Source: Verrucomicrobiales bacterium (GTDB lineage: Bacteria > Verrucomicrobiota > Verrucomicrobiia > Limisphaerales > J093). From it: a DNA stretch of 64,000 nt. Position 1 is the first letter of the stretch. Each line of letters starts with the position of its first letter. The translations under genes and the position numbers were made by a program. Location: the NCBI GenBank assembly GCA_024233215.1, contig JACKPW010000001.1, positions 248,001 to 312,000 of the forward strand, in the 5' to 3' direction. Below the pieces are notes generated by a model. It worked only from the letters and a program-made list of their open reading frames with translations, did no database searches and was not told the DNA's origin. This document shows positions 41,638-49,999 of this stretch, one piece after another.

Positions 41638-42885
41638 TCACTCGAATCCAAATCCAATCCGGGCGCTCCACGGCCAATACACCAGCCACGCCCGTCCCAC
41701 CAACTGATCCCGTGGTACCGGGCCGAACCTGCGGCTGTCGAGACTCTCCAGCGTGTTGTCACCCAACAACACCAACTCATGCTCGGGAATGATCCGTTCC
41801 ACCATCCCGGTCTCGAAGTACGGCGCCAGTCCGTCACCGCCACCCCGATATCGCCGTGCGACCCGGCCGTTCACGTGGCCTGAGTAGACATCCTCCTCCG
41901 GTGGCCCCGCGAAGTCGTAGAGCTTTCCAAACCCCGCCTGCTCCCGGCCGATCCGTTCGCCATCGATCCAGACGTGCCGGTCGTCGCCGATCCGGATTCG
42001 TTCTCCCGACAATCCCACCAGGCGCTTCAGGTAATAGGTGTCGGAATCCAGCCCGGAAATCCCATCCGGCTGGAAGACCACGATCTCGCCCCGGGTCGGT
42101 CGCCGCCAATGGTAGCTGAACCGGTCCACCAGCAACCGGTCGCCCGCCTGGTAAACCGCCTGCAGGATGGGTTGACCCGGCTGATACTCATGCTGCGGAT
42201 GGACGCCTGCGAGCAGCAGGAACGCCTGGTGGTCGGGCAGGTTGCTGAAGGGACTGGCCGGCATCACCGGCGGCGACGGAATCGTATACCACTCCTGGCC
42301 GACCCGGAATCGCTGCTGGGTGAGTTGCGGAAACCCCAGCCATGAAAAACGGGGTTCCGGAGCCAGCATCTCCTCCAGCTTTCCTGGGGCCCGGGCCACC
42401 ACTTGGTAGTAGATGCGCCCCAGGACGGCGCGTTCGACGACTTCCCGCAGCCCGCCTGGGGGGCGAAAACCCGGTTCTCCCTGGTGGTTCTCGATCGTGA
42501 CCCCGTAGAGCGTGGGTTGCATCGAACCGGTCGGTATCTGGCTGGGAAACAGGAAGAACGTCCGCAGCGACGTCACCAGCAGACAGATGATGAACAATGT
42601 CTCGATTGCCTCGACCAGCCGGCGTTGCCGGGGGCTTGGCAACCATTGCCGGGCGGCCTCGCGAACCGCTTGGTCGGCTGCCCGGACTTCCTCAAGGTTG
42701 GCGGCTTCCAGCAAGGTCGCGCGCAGCCCGGCAAGCGTGACACCCATTTCCCGGGTTCCTTCCTCCGTCAGACGATCCCGGGCCAGGCGAAACCGGCGCC
42801 GGGTTTGGCGCAAGGTCTCCGATGCGCTCCGGTGCGGTGCGGAGGTCAGCCAGGCCAGCAGCAGTTTCGCACGCCCTACCACCAT
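41638..42885 (-). CDS. lepB: Signal peptidase I, second of a tandem pair
   Basis: A 415-residue S26 peptidase. An N-terminal cytosolic helical domain of about 90 residues precedes one transmembrane helix (ETLFIICLLVTSLRTFFLF). The catalytic Ser121 lies in IPTGSMQPTLYG, as in normal SPase I, and the Lys in DTYYLKRLVGLSGERIRIGDD. Box E is LVLLGDNTLESLDSRRFGPV. A large insertion of about 100 residues lies between the Ser and Lys boxes. SPase I cleaves Sec and Tat signal peptides on the outer face of the membrane. Its start overlaps the stop of the preceding paralogue by 10 bp, so the pair is co-translated, downstream of lepA. The substrate split between the two is unknown. Confidence 0.93.
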   Translation of the reverse strand: MVVGRAKLLLAWLTSAPHRSASETLRQTRRRFRLARDRLTEEGTREMGVTLAGLRATLLEAANLEEVRAADQAVREAARQWLPSPRQRRLVEAIETLFIICLLVTSLRTFFLFPSQIPTGSMQPTLYGVTIENHQGEPGFRPPGGLREVVERAVLGRIYYQVVARAPGKLEEMLAPEPRFSWLGFPQLTQQRFRVGQEWYTIPSPPVMPASPFSNLPDHQAFLLLAGVHPQHEYQPGQPILQAVYQAGDRLLVDRFSYHWRRPTRGEIVVFQPDGISGLDSDTYYLKRLVGLSGERIRIGDDRHVWIDGERIGREQAGFGKLYDFAGPPEEDVYSGHVNGRVARRYRGGGDGLAPYFETGMVERIIPEHELVLLGDNTLESLDSRRFGPVPRDQLVGRAWLVYWPWSARIGFGFE

Positions 42886-44075
42886 TCAATCGGGCCAAAC
42901 CGCCCGCTGAACGGCCAGAAAGTGAACAACGCCTTCCCGACCACCTGCGTGCGTGGAAAATCCCCCCACGAGCGCCCGTCGTAGCTGTTCATTGTGTTGT
43001 CACCGAATGCCAGGTAGTGCTTCGGTCGGACGGTGAACTGCGTGTTCCCATTGAGAAAGAACTGGGCCAGTCCCCGTCGGCCGTAGGCCTGACCGACCAC
43101 TTCGTTCACGTAACCCGAGTAAACGCTATCCTCGGGCGGCCCCTTGAAATCGAGAACCTTCTGGAAGCCCGGCGTCGTCTTGTCGAGCCGGGTACCGTTC
43201 AGCACCAAGTGCCGGTCGTCGCCGATTCGGACCTTGTCCTCCCCGATGGCGACGAGGCGCTTGATGTAATGGGTGTTCGCGATCAGCGGCGGGCCATTGT
43301 AGGGTTGCAGCGTCGGTTGGATGTCCACCGAGGAGAACACAATGATCTCCCCGCGGTGGGGTCGGCGAAAATGGTATGTGAAGCGGTCCACGAAAAGGCG
43401 GTCGCCGCTCCGCAGCTTGAGCCGGAACACGGTGTCCCCCTTGTGAAACTGCTGGCCTGAATGCACACCGCAACCCCGTTCCAGATGATCCGGCGGCCAC
43501 CAGAACGTGTGCGTGTCCTTGCCGATGCGGAAGGTTTGCGAGCGGATGAACCCGAGTGACCGCTGTTCCCCGAGAATCTCCAGCGTGCCATCCTCCGCGG
43601 CCACCCATTCGTGGTAGCCGAATCCCTTGAACCAGTCGACGAACCGCCCGGCCAGGCCCGGCACCGCCTCGCCGGTCTCCTTGAGATCGTACACGACATT
43701 CCCATAGAGCGTTGGCTGGGCCGAGCCGGAGGGAATCTTCATCGGCTGGATGAAGAACGTGAACACGGAGAGGATGAACACGCCGCTGACGAGGAACTCC
43801 TTGATGTTCTCGCGGGCACTCGCGTTCGCGTAGGGCTTGAGCCACTTGGCGGCCACCTCCTCGAGACGGTCCGCGGCGGCGACGGCCTCGGCCGGCTTCC
43901 CCGCCGCCCGGAAGGCCTGGTCAAAGGCGGTGAGGCCGCCCTCGACCTCATCGAGGGCGTGGGGCTGAAGCTGGTCGCGTTGCGAGTTCAGGATGAACCA
44001 CGCCTGCTTCCTGACGTCGGCGGCCTGACGGAACTTCCGGGAGATCAGCCAGCGCCAGTTCTTGGTGCACATCAT
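42876..44075 (-). CDS. lepB: Signal peptidase I, first of a tandem pair, atypical Ser box
   Basis: A 399-residue S26 peptidase paralogous to the next gene. An N-terminal cytosolic helical domain (residues 1-90) and transmembrane helix (EFLVSGVFILSVFTFFIQP) precede the Ser box IPSGSAQPTLYG, with Ser118 intact but Ala119 where nearly all family members have Met. The Lys box is ANTHYIKRLVAIGEDKVRIGDD and box E is YLAFGDNTMNSYDGRSWGDF. The N-terminal domain and the long insertion between Ser and Lys boxes are shared with the second copy. The gene begins 25 bp after lepA, so lepA-lepB-lepB form an operon. The Met-to-Ala change near the active site may alter substrate choice. Confidence 0.92.
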   Translation of the reverse strand: MMCTKNWRWLISRKFRQAADVRKQAWFILNSQRDQLQPHALDEVEGGLTAFDQAFRAAGKPAEAVAAADRLEEVAAKWLKPYANASARENIKEFLVSGVFILSVFTFFIQPMKIPSGSAQPTLYGNVVYDLKETGEAVPGLAGRFVDWFKGFGYHEWVAAEDGTLEILGEQRSLGFIRSQTFRIGKDTHTFWWPPDHLERGCGVHSGQQFHKGDTVFRLKLRSGDRLFVDRFTYHFRRPHRGEIIVFSSVDIQPTLQPYNGPPLIANTHYIKRLVAIGEDKVRIGDDRHLVLNGTRLDKTTPGFQKVLDFKGPPEDSVYSGYVNEVVGQAYGRRGLAQFFLNGNTQFTVRPKHYLAFGDNTMNSYDGRSWGDFPRTQVVGKALFTFWPFSGRFGPIEWW

Positions 44076-44100
44076 GAGGGTTCGGAGTGAAGAATCGGGG

Positions 44101-45891
44101 TCAGGCCTTGAGCACCGCGATGAAGGCCTCCTGGGGAATGTTGACGCTGCCGATGGATTTCATCCGTTTCTTGCCTTCCTTCTGCTTCTCCAACAGCTTG
44201 CGCTTGCGGGTGATATCGCCGCCATAGCACTTCGCCGTGACGTCCTTGCGAAAGGCTCGAACGGTTTCCCGCGCCACGATCTTGCCGCCGATTGCCGCCT
44301 GAATGGCGACCGCGAACTGCTGCCGCGGAATGACCTCCTTCAGTTTTGCCGCAAGGGCCCGTCCCCTGCCCTCGGCCTTGGTCCGGTGCACGATGGACGA
44401 GAACGCATCCACGCTGTCGGTGTTCACCAGCATGTCCAGCTTCACCATGTCCGACGCCTCGTAGCCGTCGTGCTCGTAATCCATGGAACCGTAGCCGCGG
44501 GTGATGCTCTTGATGCGGTCGTGGAAGTCGATGAGGATCTCGTTGAGGGGCAGCCGGCAAATCATCATCACCCGGGTGGAGTCCAGGGTCTCGGTGTGGT
44601 CCAGCAGACCCCGTTTCTCGGAAACCAGGGCCAGCATGTCACCGATGTTGTCGTTCGGACACATGATGAAGGCTTTGACCATCGGTTCCTCGATTTGTTC
44701 GATGAAGGTCGGCTCCGGCAGAAAGACCGGATTGTCAATCTCGTGCCATTCGCCATCGGTCAGTTGCACCCGGTAAATCACGCTGGGGTACGTGGCGATG
44801 ATGTCCATGTCGTACTCGCGCCGAAGGCGTTCCTGCACGATCTCCATGTGGAGCAGGCCCAGGAAACCGCACCGGAACCCGAACCCCAGGGCGACGGAGC
44901 TTTCCGCCTGGTACTGGAACGCCGCGTCGTTGAGTTGCAGCTTGGCGAGGTTGACCTTGAGATGTTCGTAGTCCGAGGCATCGATTGGATAGATGCCGCT
45001 GAACACCATCGGATGCACTTCGTGGAAGCCCGACAGCGGGGGCGCAGGATTCCGGGCATCCAGGAGCGAGTCGCCCATCTTGACATCGCTCGGGCTCTTG
45101 ATATTGGCCGTGAAGTAGCCGGTTTCACCCGCCGTCAGGCAATCCCGCGTGTAGGGCTTCGGATTGAAGCTGCCCACCTCCTTGATCTCCACCGTGCGAC
45201 CCGAGTGATACAGCCTGGCGTTCATGCCCGCCCGAAGTTCGCCGGTGAAGACGCGGATGTAGTTCACGACTCCCTTGAAGGTGTTGTAGACCGAGTCCAC
45301 CACCAGGGCCTGAAGGCTGTTTGCTCCCGTCTCTTTCGGTGCGGGCACCCGGTGCACGATCGCCTCGAGGATCTCCTCGATGCCGATTCCCTCCTTCGCG
45401 CTGCACGCAATCGCGTCCTCGCCCGGAATGGCCAGGATGTCCTCCAGTTGGCGACGGACCAGGTCCACATTCGCGTGGGGCAGGTCGATCTTGTTGATGA
45501 GCGGAATGATGGCCAGATCCTGCTTCATCGCCAGGTGGACGTTCGCCACCGTCTGCGCCTCCACCCCCTGCGCCGCGTCCACGATCAGGAGAGCGCCTTC
45601 GCACGCGCTCAGGCTCCGGGACACTTCATACGCGAAGTCCACATGTCCGGGAGTGTCGATCAGGTTCAGTTCGTAGCGCTCCCCATCCAGGGCGGTGTAA
45701 TACATCGTCACCGGATGTGCCTTGATGGTGATGCCCCGCTCGCGTTCGAGATCCATCGAGTCGAGCAGTTGATTCTGCATGTCGCGATCCGAGATCGTCC
45801 CGGTGCGATGCAGCAATCGGTCCGACAAGGTGGTCTTGCCGTGATCGATGTGCGCAATGATGCTGAAGTTCCTGATTCTTGCTCTGTCCAT
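44101..45891 (-). CDS. lepA: Elongation factor 4 (LepA)
   Basis: A 596-residue translational GTPase. G1 is IIAHIDHGKTTLSDRLL, G2 is in ERERGITIKAHPVTMYY, G3 DTPGHVDFAYEV and G4 NKIDLP. The LepA-specific C-terminal domain ends KQKEGKKRMKSIGSVNIPQEAFIAVLKA. EF4 acts on ribosomes in translation elongation and is nearly universal in bacteria. The length is standard and the gene is intact. It heads the lepA-lepB-lepB operon, as in many bacteria where lepA precedes signal peptidase. The 334 bp upstream (45892-46225) contain no other gene or hairpin that I can support, only the presumed promoter. Confidence 0.97.
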   Translation of the reverse strand: MDRARIRNFSIIAHIDHGKTTLSDRLLHRTGTISDRDMQNQLLDSMDLERERGITIKAHPVTMYYTALDGERYELNLIDTPGHVDFAYEVSRSLSACEGALLIVDAAQGVEAQTVANVHLAMKQDLAIIPLINKIDLPHANVDLVRRQLEDILAIPGEDAIACSAKEGIGIEEILEAIVHRVPAPKETGANSLQALVVDSVYNTFKGVVNYIRVFTGELRAGMNARLYHSGRTVEIKEVGSFNPKPYTRDCLTAGETGYFTANIKSPSDVKMGDSLLDARNPAPPLSGFHEVHPMVFSGIYPIDASDYEHLKVNLAKLQLNDAAFQYQAESSVALGFGFRCGFLGLLHMEIVQERLRREYDMDIIATYPSVIYRVQLTDGEWHEIDNPVFLPEPTFIEQIEEPMVKAFIMCPNDNIGDMLALVSEKRGLLDHTETLDSTRVMMICRLPLNEILIDFHDRIKSITRGYGSMDYEHDGYEASDMVKLDMLVNTDSVDAFSSIVHRTKAEGRGRALAAKLKEVIPRQQFAVAIQAAIGGKIVARETVRAFRKDVTAKCYGGDITRKRKLLEKQKEGKKRMKSIGSVNIPQEAFIAVLKA

Positions 45892-46225
45892 CGCCGCAAA
45901 TGCCGGCCGCGCCTCCCTCGCATTTCATTTCACCTTTCCCACCGCCGAAACCGGTTCCGGCAACGGATGGGCGCTCACGGTCGGAACTGCCGACGCCCAC
46001 GATAGTCGCCCCGCCCGCGCAGAAAAGTGCAAAGTGCGACGGACCCGCAGCGCGGAACGGGATCGGAGGTGGGGAATCGACTGCCTCCCACCCAGCCGCG
46101 CGGAGGGCGGTTCCCGTGCGGCGTCCCCTGCCCTGCCCTGCACCGGCCGCGGACGATATGGACGGCGCGGTCCCACCGTCGACCAACGGGACCGTGTCGG
46201 TCGGTTTACCCGGACGATTGTCGGA
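45892..46225. other. Intergenic stretch upstream of lepA, no feature recognised
   Basis: 334 bp between the lepA start and the stop of the glutamate-synthase-family gene. Open frames on both strands here lack any recognisable domain and have no start region evidence. It presumably contains the lepA promoter, but I cannot point to -35/-10 elements. Confidence 0.4.
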
Positions 46226-47866
46226 TCAGGCGGTGAGGATCGCGAGGGCAGTCTCGTGTCCGGCCTCCGTCAGTTCGGGAATCCCGGTCAGACGGGCGGT
46301 CTCGGGATTCGCCGACATGAGATCGCCACGGTCGATCTCGCACAGACGGAACTTGCGCGCGCCGGCCATGAACTGCTGCAGTCCGCAGGCCAGTTTGTCC
46401 GCGTAGCCCTGCATGGCCACGGCGCCGAACGGGATGTGCTTCATCTCGTCGGCTCCCACCTTCTGCTTGACGATTTCCCAACCCGCGAAGATCTGCTCGG
46501 GGGTGGAGCCCAGTTCCTTGATGAAGGCCGGCAGTTCGTCCCAGTTGCCGTTGACCGCCGCGCGGCGCTCGGGCCGCAACACCCCTTCGACGTTCGAACC
46601 GACGAAGCCGGCAATCATGGGGGCCCGCCCCAGGCAAACCAGCTTCACGAAGGGCGCGCCGAGGGCGATCGCCTTGAACAGGTGATCCTCCCGCGCCAGC
46701 CCGCCGGCGAAGGAGATGTCGGGCACCTTCACCCCGCGATCCGCCAGCACCTTGCAGTAGTCGTAGGCCCTGGCGTGCAGGGGCAGCGATGGCACGCCCC
46801 AATGGTCCATCATGTTCCACGGACTCATGCCCGTCCCGCCCCCCGCCCCGTCGAGGGTGAGCAGGTCGAGTCCGGCATCGGCCGAGCAGCGGATCGACAA
46901 GGCCAGTGCCTCCATCCCGTAGGCGCCGGTCTTGAGGCTGATGCGTTTGAAACCCATCCGGCGGAGACCGGCGATGGCGGCGGCAAAATCCTCCGCCACC
47001 GCCCGGGCCGATCCGAGGTCCACCCCGCCCAGGCGGCTGTGCCGGGCAAAGGACTTGAGCGCCCCGGCGTTGAACGCCGCCACCGCCGTCGCGTCATACG
47101 GGTCCGGATCCACAATGTATCCGCGGTCTTTCAGGAACCGGGCATACTCGAGGTCCGTCACCTGAATCTCCCCGCCAATGTCCTTCGCCCCCTGGCCCCA
47201 CTTCAGTTCCAGAACCACCTTGTCCCCATACTTGTCCAGAATGTACCGCGCCACGCCGTTCCGGGTGTCTTCCACGTTCATCTGCACGATGATCGCCCCG
47301 TGGCCGTCGAAGTAGCGCAGGTAGGTATCGATCCGACGATCCAGTTCCGGTGAGGACCGGATGCCGCCCTGATCGAGAATGGACTCCCGATCCACTCCCA
47401 CAACGTTCTCCCCGATCACAATTGGAAAGCCGCAGAGGGCGGCCCCGATGGCGAACGAGTCCCAGTATTTGGCGGCGATGAAGGTCGAGCCGAGCGCGCC
47501 GGTCATGATCGGAACCCGGCACTTTGTCTTGATCTCCCCGCCGAACTCGGTCCGCACGTCGACCTGCGGAAAACTGCTGTCGGCCGGCGCCACCGTGTCA
47601 TCCGCCTTGAGGCCCCGGGCGCCATAGGCGTAGCCCTGGATGCGCAGCGCGTGGTACCCGGTCCCCACGGCACAGACATTGGCTGAACCCGAGGTGCTGC
47701 CGCCAAATTCCCTCGGGTAAAGCAACTTCCGCCCCACCAGGCTGCTCACCCACGTCTCACAACGTCCCTTGCAACTGGCGAGGCACAGGGTGCACAAGCC
47801 GGATTCACAGGGGTTCCCCCGGTTCGCGGTCCCGAGGGCGTCATTCTGTTTTGGCCACTCAATCAT
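46226..47866 (-). CDS. FMN-binding glutamate synthase-family protein with N-terminal cysteine cluster
   Basis: A 546-residue protein. The N-terminus has a cysteine-rich segment CESGLCTLCLASCKGRC (Cys20, 25, 28, 32, 36), then a GltS-type FMN barrel: FGGSTSGSAN, the TGALGSTFIAAKYWDSFAIGAALCG segment, LTLDGAGGGTGMSPWNMMDHWG and PDISFAGGLAREDHLFKAIALGA. These match the archaeal-type/class I FMN domain of glutamate synthase (GltB), which forms glutamate from 2-oxoglutarate and ammonia delivered by a glutaminase subunit. No glutaminase or GltD gene is adjacent. It is divergent from an NrpR-like nitrogen regulator, with an operator-like palindrome 47 bp before its start, so nitrogen control is likely. 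Confidence 0.82.
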   Translation of the reverse strand: MIEWPKQNDALGTANRGNPCESGLCTLCLASCKGRCETWVSSLVGRKLLYPREFGGSTSGSANVCAVGTGYHALRIQGYAYGARGLKADDTVAPADSSFPQVDVRTEFGGEIKTKCRVPIMTGALGSTFIAAKYWDSFAIGAALCGFPIVIGENVVGVDRESILDQGGIRSSPELDRRIDTYLRYFDGHGAIIVQMNVEDTRNGVARYILDKYGDKVVLELKWGQGAKDIGGEIQVTDLEYARFLKDRGYIVDPDPYDATAVAAFNAGALKSFARHSRLGGVDLGSARAVAEDFAAAIAGLRRMGFKRISLKTGAYGMEALALSIRCSADAGLDLLTLDGAGGGTGMSPWNMMDHWGVPSLPLHARAYDYCKVLADRGVKVPDISFAGGLAREDHLFKAIALGAPFVKLVCLGRAPMIAGFVGSNVEGVLRPERRAAVNGNWDELPAFIKELGSTPEQIFAGWEIVKQKVGADEMKHIPFGAVAMQGYADKLACGLQQFMAGARKFRLCEIDRGDLMSANPETARLTGIPELTEAGHETALAILTA

Positions 47867-47912
47867 GATCGCTTGGTTCCTTTCGATAACGGATTCTCAC
47901 TCGCTCAATAAT

Positions 47913-47926
47913 GGCATCATGATGCC
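47913..47926. promoter_or_regulatory. Palindrome GGCA-N6-TGCC upstream of the glutamate synthase-family gene
   Basis: GGCATCATGATGCC is a perfect 14-bp palindrome 47 bp upstream of the minus-strand start at 47866. Its half-site and six-base spacer follow the archaeal NrpR operator rule (GGAA-N6-TTCC or GGTA-N6-TACC), with GGCA as a further variant. On the minus strand TTGGCA and TATCGG, 16 bp apart just before the palindrome, are promoter-like, so a bound regulator would sit on the transcription start. Confidence 0.5.
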
Positions 47927-48045
47927 GATACATTGCGGAGTTATCTTGCCAATTGGAGCACAGTCCGCTTGTAGCAAAGAGCGTAACATGCGTCAAGCAA
48001 ATGACTTCAGGAGTCTTCACATGCGCTCCGAGGGTTTGGATAATA

Positions 48046-48113
48046 ACGGTATAATTGCCGTACATACCCCCTATCCTGCCGTTTGTTCTGGCGTATGACG
48101 GCATGTCTGCCGT
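48046..48113 (+). promoter_or_regulatory. Promoter and paired inverted repeats ahead of the NrpR-like gene
   Basis: ACGGTA-TAAT-TGCCGT (48046-48061) and ACGGCA-TGTC-TGCCGT (48098-48113) are near-identical inverted repeats with centres 52 bp apart, five helical turns. A lone half-site TGCCGT lies at 48077-48082. The first repeat contains a perfect -10 hexamer, TATAAT (48050-48055, plus strand), so a protein bound there would block the promoter. The layout suggests cooperative autoregulation of the regulator gene downstream. The rest of 47867-48190 holds nothing else I recognise. Confidence 0.5.
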
Positions 48114-48190
48114 TATCTCTGTCTCGCGGTGTTCGCTCGGTGACGGGTCATTTCCGGCCCGATGACCGGGCGCACCGTCTCGGCATCCAC

Positions 48191-49213
48191 ATGGACAAGA
48201 CCGCACGCAACCGGGTCGCCATTCTGAATGTGCTGCGACGCACCAAGAACCTGACCACGTCCAGGCAGATCGCCGGGTGTTTGGCGGACTCGGGCGTCCT
48301 GTTGAGCGAACGCACGGTTCGCCTTTACCTGAGCGCCCTGCAGCAGGAAGGCCTCGTGGACTCCCACGGCCGGCGCGGTCACACCCTCAACGAACGTGGT
48401 CTGACCGAGGTGCAGGCAGCCCGCACGCAGGAACGGGTGGGTTACCTGTCCGCAAAGATCGACCAGATGACCTACCGCATGTCCTTCGACTTACAGACCC
48501 GCACGGGCTCCGTGGTGGTCAACACCAGCGTCGTCCGGGTTGACCATCTGCAGCGCTGCCTCGAACGCGTCTGCCGGGTCTTCGAACTGGGTTACGCCAT
48601 GGGGACCCTGGCCTGCATGCTCAGGCCGGGGGAGCGCGTCGGCGGGGTGGAAGTTCCGCCGGGCCACGTTGGGTTTTGCACGGTTTGCTCCATCACGCTC
48701 AACGGCGTGTTGTTGAAGCACGGGGTGCCCGTCCGTTCCCGGTTTGGTGGACTCATCGAACTGCAGTCCGGCCGGCCGGTCCGGTTCGTGGAGATCATTC
48801 GTTACGACGGTACCAGCATCGACCCTTTGGAGGTGTTCATCCGCAGTGGCATGACCGATTACCACGGCGCCATCAAGGATGGTTGCGGGCTTATCGGGGC
48901 GAGCTTTCGGGAGGTTCCCGATGACAGCCGCGACGTGGTGGAACATCTGGCCAAACGCCTTGCCGCTGTGGGCCTCGGAGCTTTCATGCGCATCGGGGCG
49001 CCCGGGCAACCCGTGCTGGAATGGCCCGTGGGCGAAGGGCGCGTCGGGGCGGTGGTGGTGGGTGGCTTGAACCCGATGGCGGTTCTCGTGGAGGCGGGGT
49101 ATCCGGTCGCCTCGTCCGCCCTGTCCGGTCTGCTTGAATACCACCGTTTGTTGCCGTACGGGCAGTTGCCGGAGGCATTGGCAGGCATTGTCGCTGGGGA
49201 AGGCGCGATGTAG
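48191..49213 (+). CDS. nrpR: NrpR-like nitrogen-responsive transcriptional regulator (winged helix + DUF128)
   Basis: The start is ATG 48191 (340 aa); an upstream in-frame ATG at 48095 would overlap operator-like repeats and is less likely. Residues about 3-75 are a winged helix (KTARNRVAILNVLRRTKNLTTSRQIAGCL ... VRLYLSALQQEGLVDSHG). The rest is one NRD/DUF128 effector domain (ERVGGVEVPPGHVGFCTVCSITLNGVLLKHGVPVRSRFGGLIEL ... GCGLIGASFREVPDDSR). In methanogens NrpR represses nitrogen genes and is released by 2-oxoglutarate; many have two NRD domains, here there is one. Bacterial members are little studied. It is divergent from a glutamate synthase-family gene, the obvious target. Confidence 0.82.
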   Translation: MDKTARNRVAILNVLRRTKNLTTSRQIAGCLADSGVLLSERTVRLYLSALQQEGLVDSHGRRGHTLNERGLTEVQAARTQERVGYLSAKIDQMTYRMSFDLQTRTGSVVVNTSVVRVDHLQRCLERVCRVFELGYAMGTLACMLRPGERVGGVEVPPGHVGFCTVCSITLNGVLLKHGVPVRSRFGGLIELQSGRPVRFVEIIRYDGTSIDPLEVFIRSGMTDYHGAIKDGCGLIGASFREVPDDSRDVVEHLAKRLAAVGLGAFMRIGAPGQPVLEWPVGEGRVGAVVVGGLNPMAVLVEAGYPVASSALSGLLEYHRLLPYGQLPEALAGIVAGEGAM

Positions 49214-49331
49214 GAACGCGCGGTTCGATCCGTCATTGCCGCGACTCCGGCTCCCAGCGAGAAACGTGCCAGGGTCGTTGCAAAGACCAGACTCCCCCCG
49301 CCCCCGGCTCCCGGTTTAGTCTTTGCGTTGC

Positions 49332-49985
49332 GTGACCCGACACCGCTCCAAGACACTCGCGACCGCCCGACCGCGTCCGGCGTCCGCGCTGGAACGTCTG
49401 GGAAGGCAATGGGCGGCAGTGCTGGCGGATGCCGTGCGGGTGCAGTCGGTGGACCGCCGGGAGGCGCTGGCGGGCGAGATCCGGGTGTACGCGGACGCGC
49501 TGTTGCGGGCCAGGCTGGGGGTGCTGCAACCCACCCCTCCTTCGTCCCCTGCGGTGAAGGATGCCGGTGTTTCCCCTTCTGCCCCGGTCCCTGTGGCAGA
49601 CGGAGCATCCGCCCTCGATGGGTGCGACGGCGCCGTTCGGCATGCCCCGGGTTCCGCCGTTTCCCCGGTTGTCTTGGAACGTTTCTGCCGGCTTACGGGG
49701 GTCTCTCCGTCCCACATTGGCGGGAATGGCTCAAACCTTGCGGGCATCGCGTTTTACTTCGACGCGTTCGCCATTCTCACGGCGGGACGGGACGTCCCGC
49801 TGGAACGACTGGAACGACTGCTTGATCAACTGCGGGCCTGCCGTGAGGCGATTGATCAGTTTGTCTCGCACCGACTCCGAAGCGCTGGAATCAGTCCGGC
49901 CGGTCGCCGCGATGGTGAACGCGACCTGCATCACGCGCTGCGAGCGCTGGAATCGGCCGGAACGCTTGCGCCCCCCGGCAGCTGA
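49332..49985 (+). CDS. Hypothetical protein, family not recognised
   Basis: A 217-codon frame (GTG 49332; TTG 49323 is an alternative), with GC-rich third positions consistent with coding but no recognisable domain. The N-terminal part is helical and Arg/Ala-rich (LERLGRQWAAVLADAVRVQ), the middle is Ala/Pro/Val-rich and low-complexity (SAPVPVADGASALDG), and the C-terminal half is helical again (LERFCRLTGVSPSHIGGN, LDQLRACREAIDQFVSHRL). An 8-bp inverted repeat (GCAAAGAC at 49280-49287, GTCTTTGC at 49319-49326) sits before it. It lies between nrpR and the convergent GIDE-LemA gene. Moderate to low certainty that it is a gene. Confidence 0.4.
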   Translation: MTRHRSKTLATARPRPASALERLGRQWAAVLADAVRVQSVDRREALAGEIRVYADALLRARLGVLQPTPPSSPAVKDAGVSPSAPVPVADGASALDGCDGAVRHAPGSAVSPVVLERFCRLTGVSPSHIGGNGSNLAGIAFYFDAFAILTAGRDVPLERLERLLDQLRACREAIDQFVSHRLRSAGISPAGRRDGERDLHHALRALESAGTLAPPGS

Positions 49986-49999
49986 CCCCGGTCTTCACC

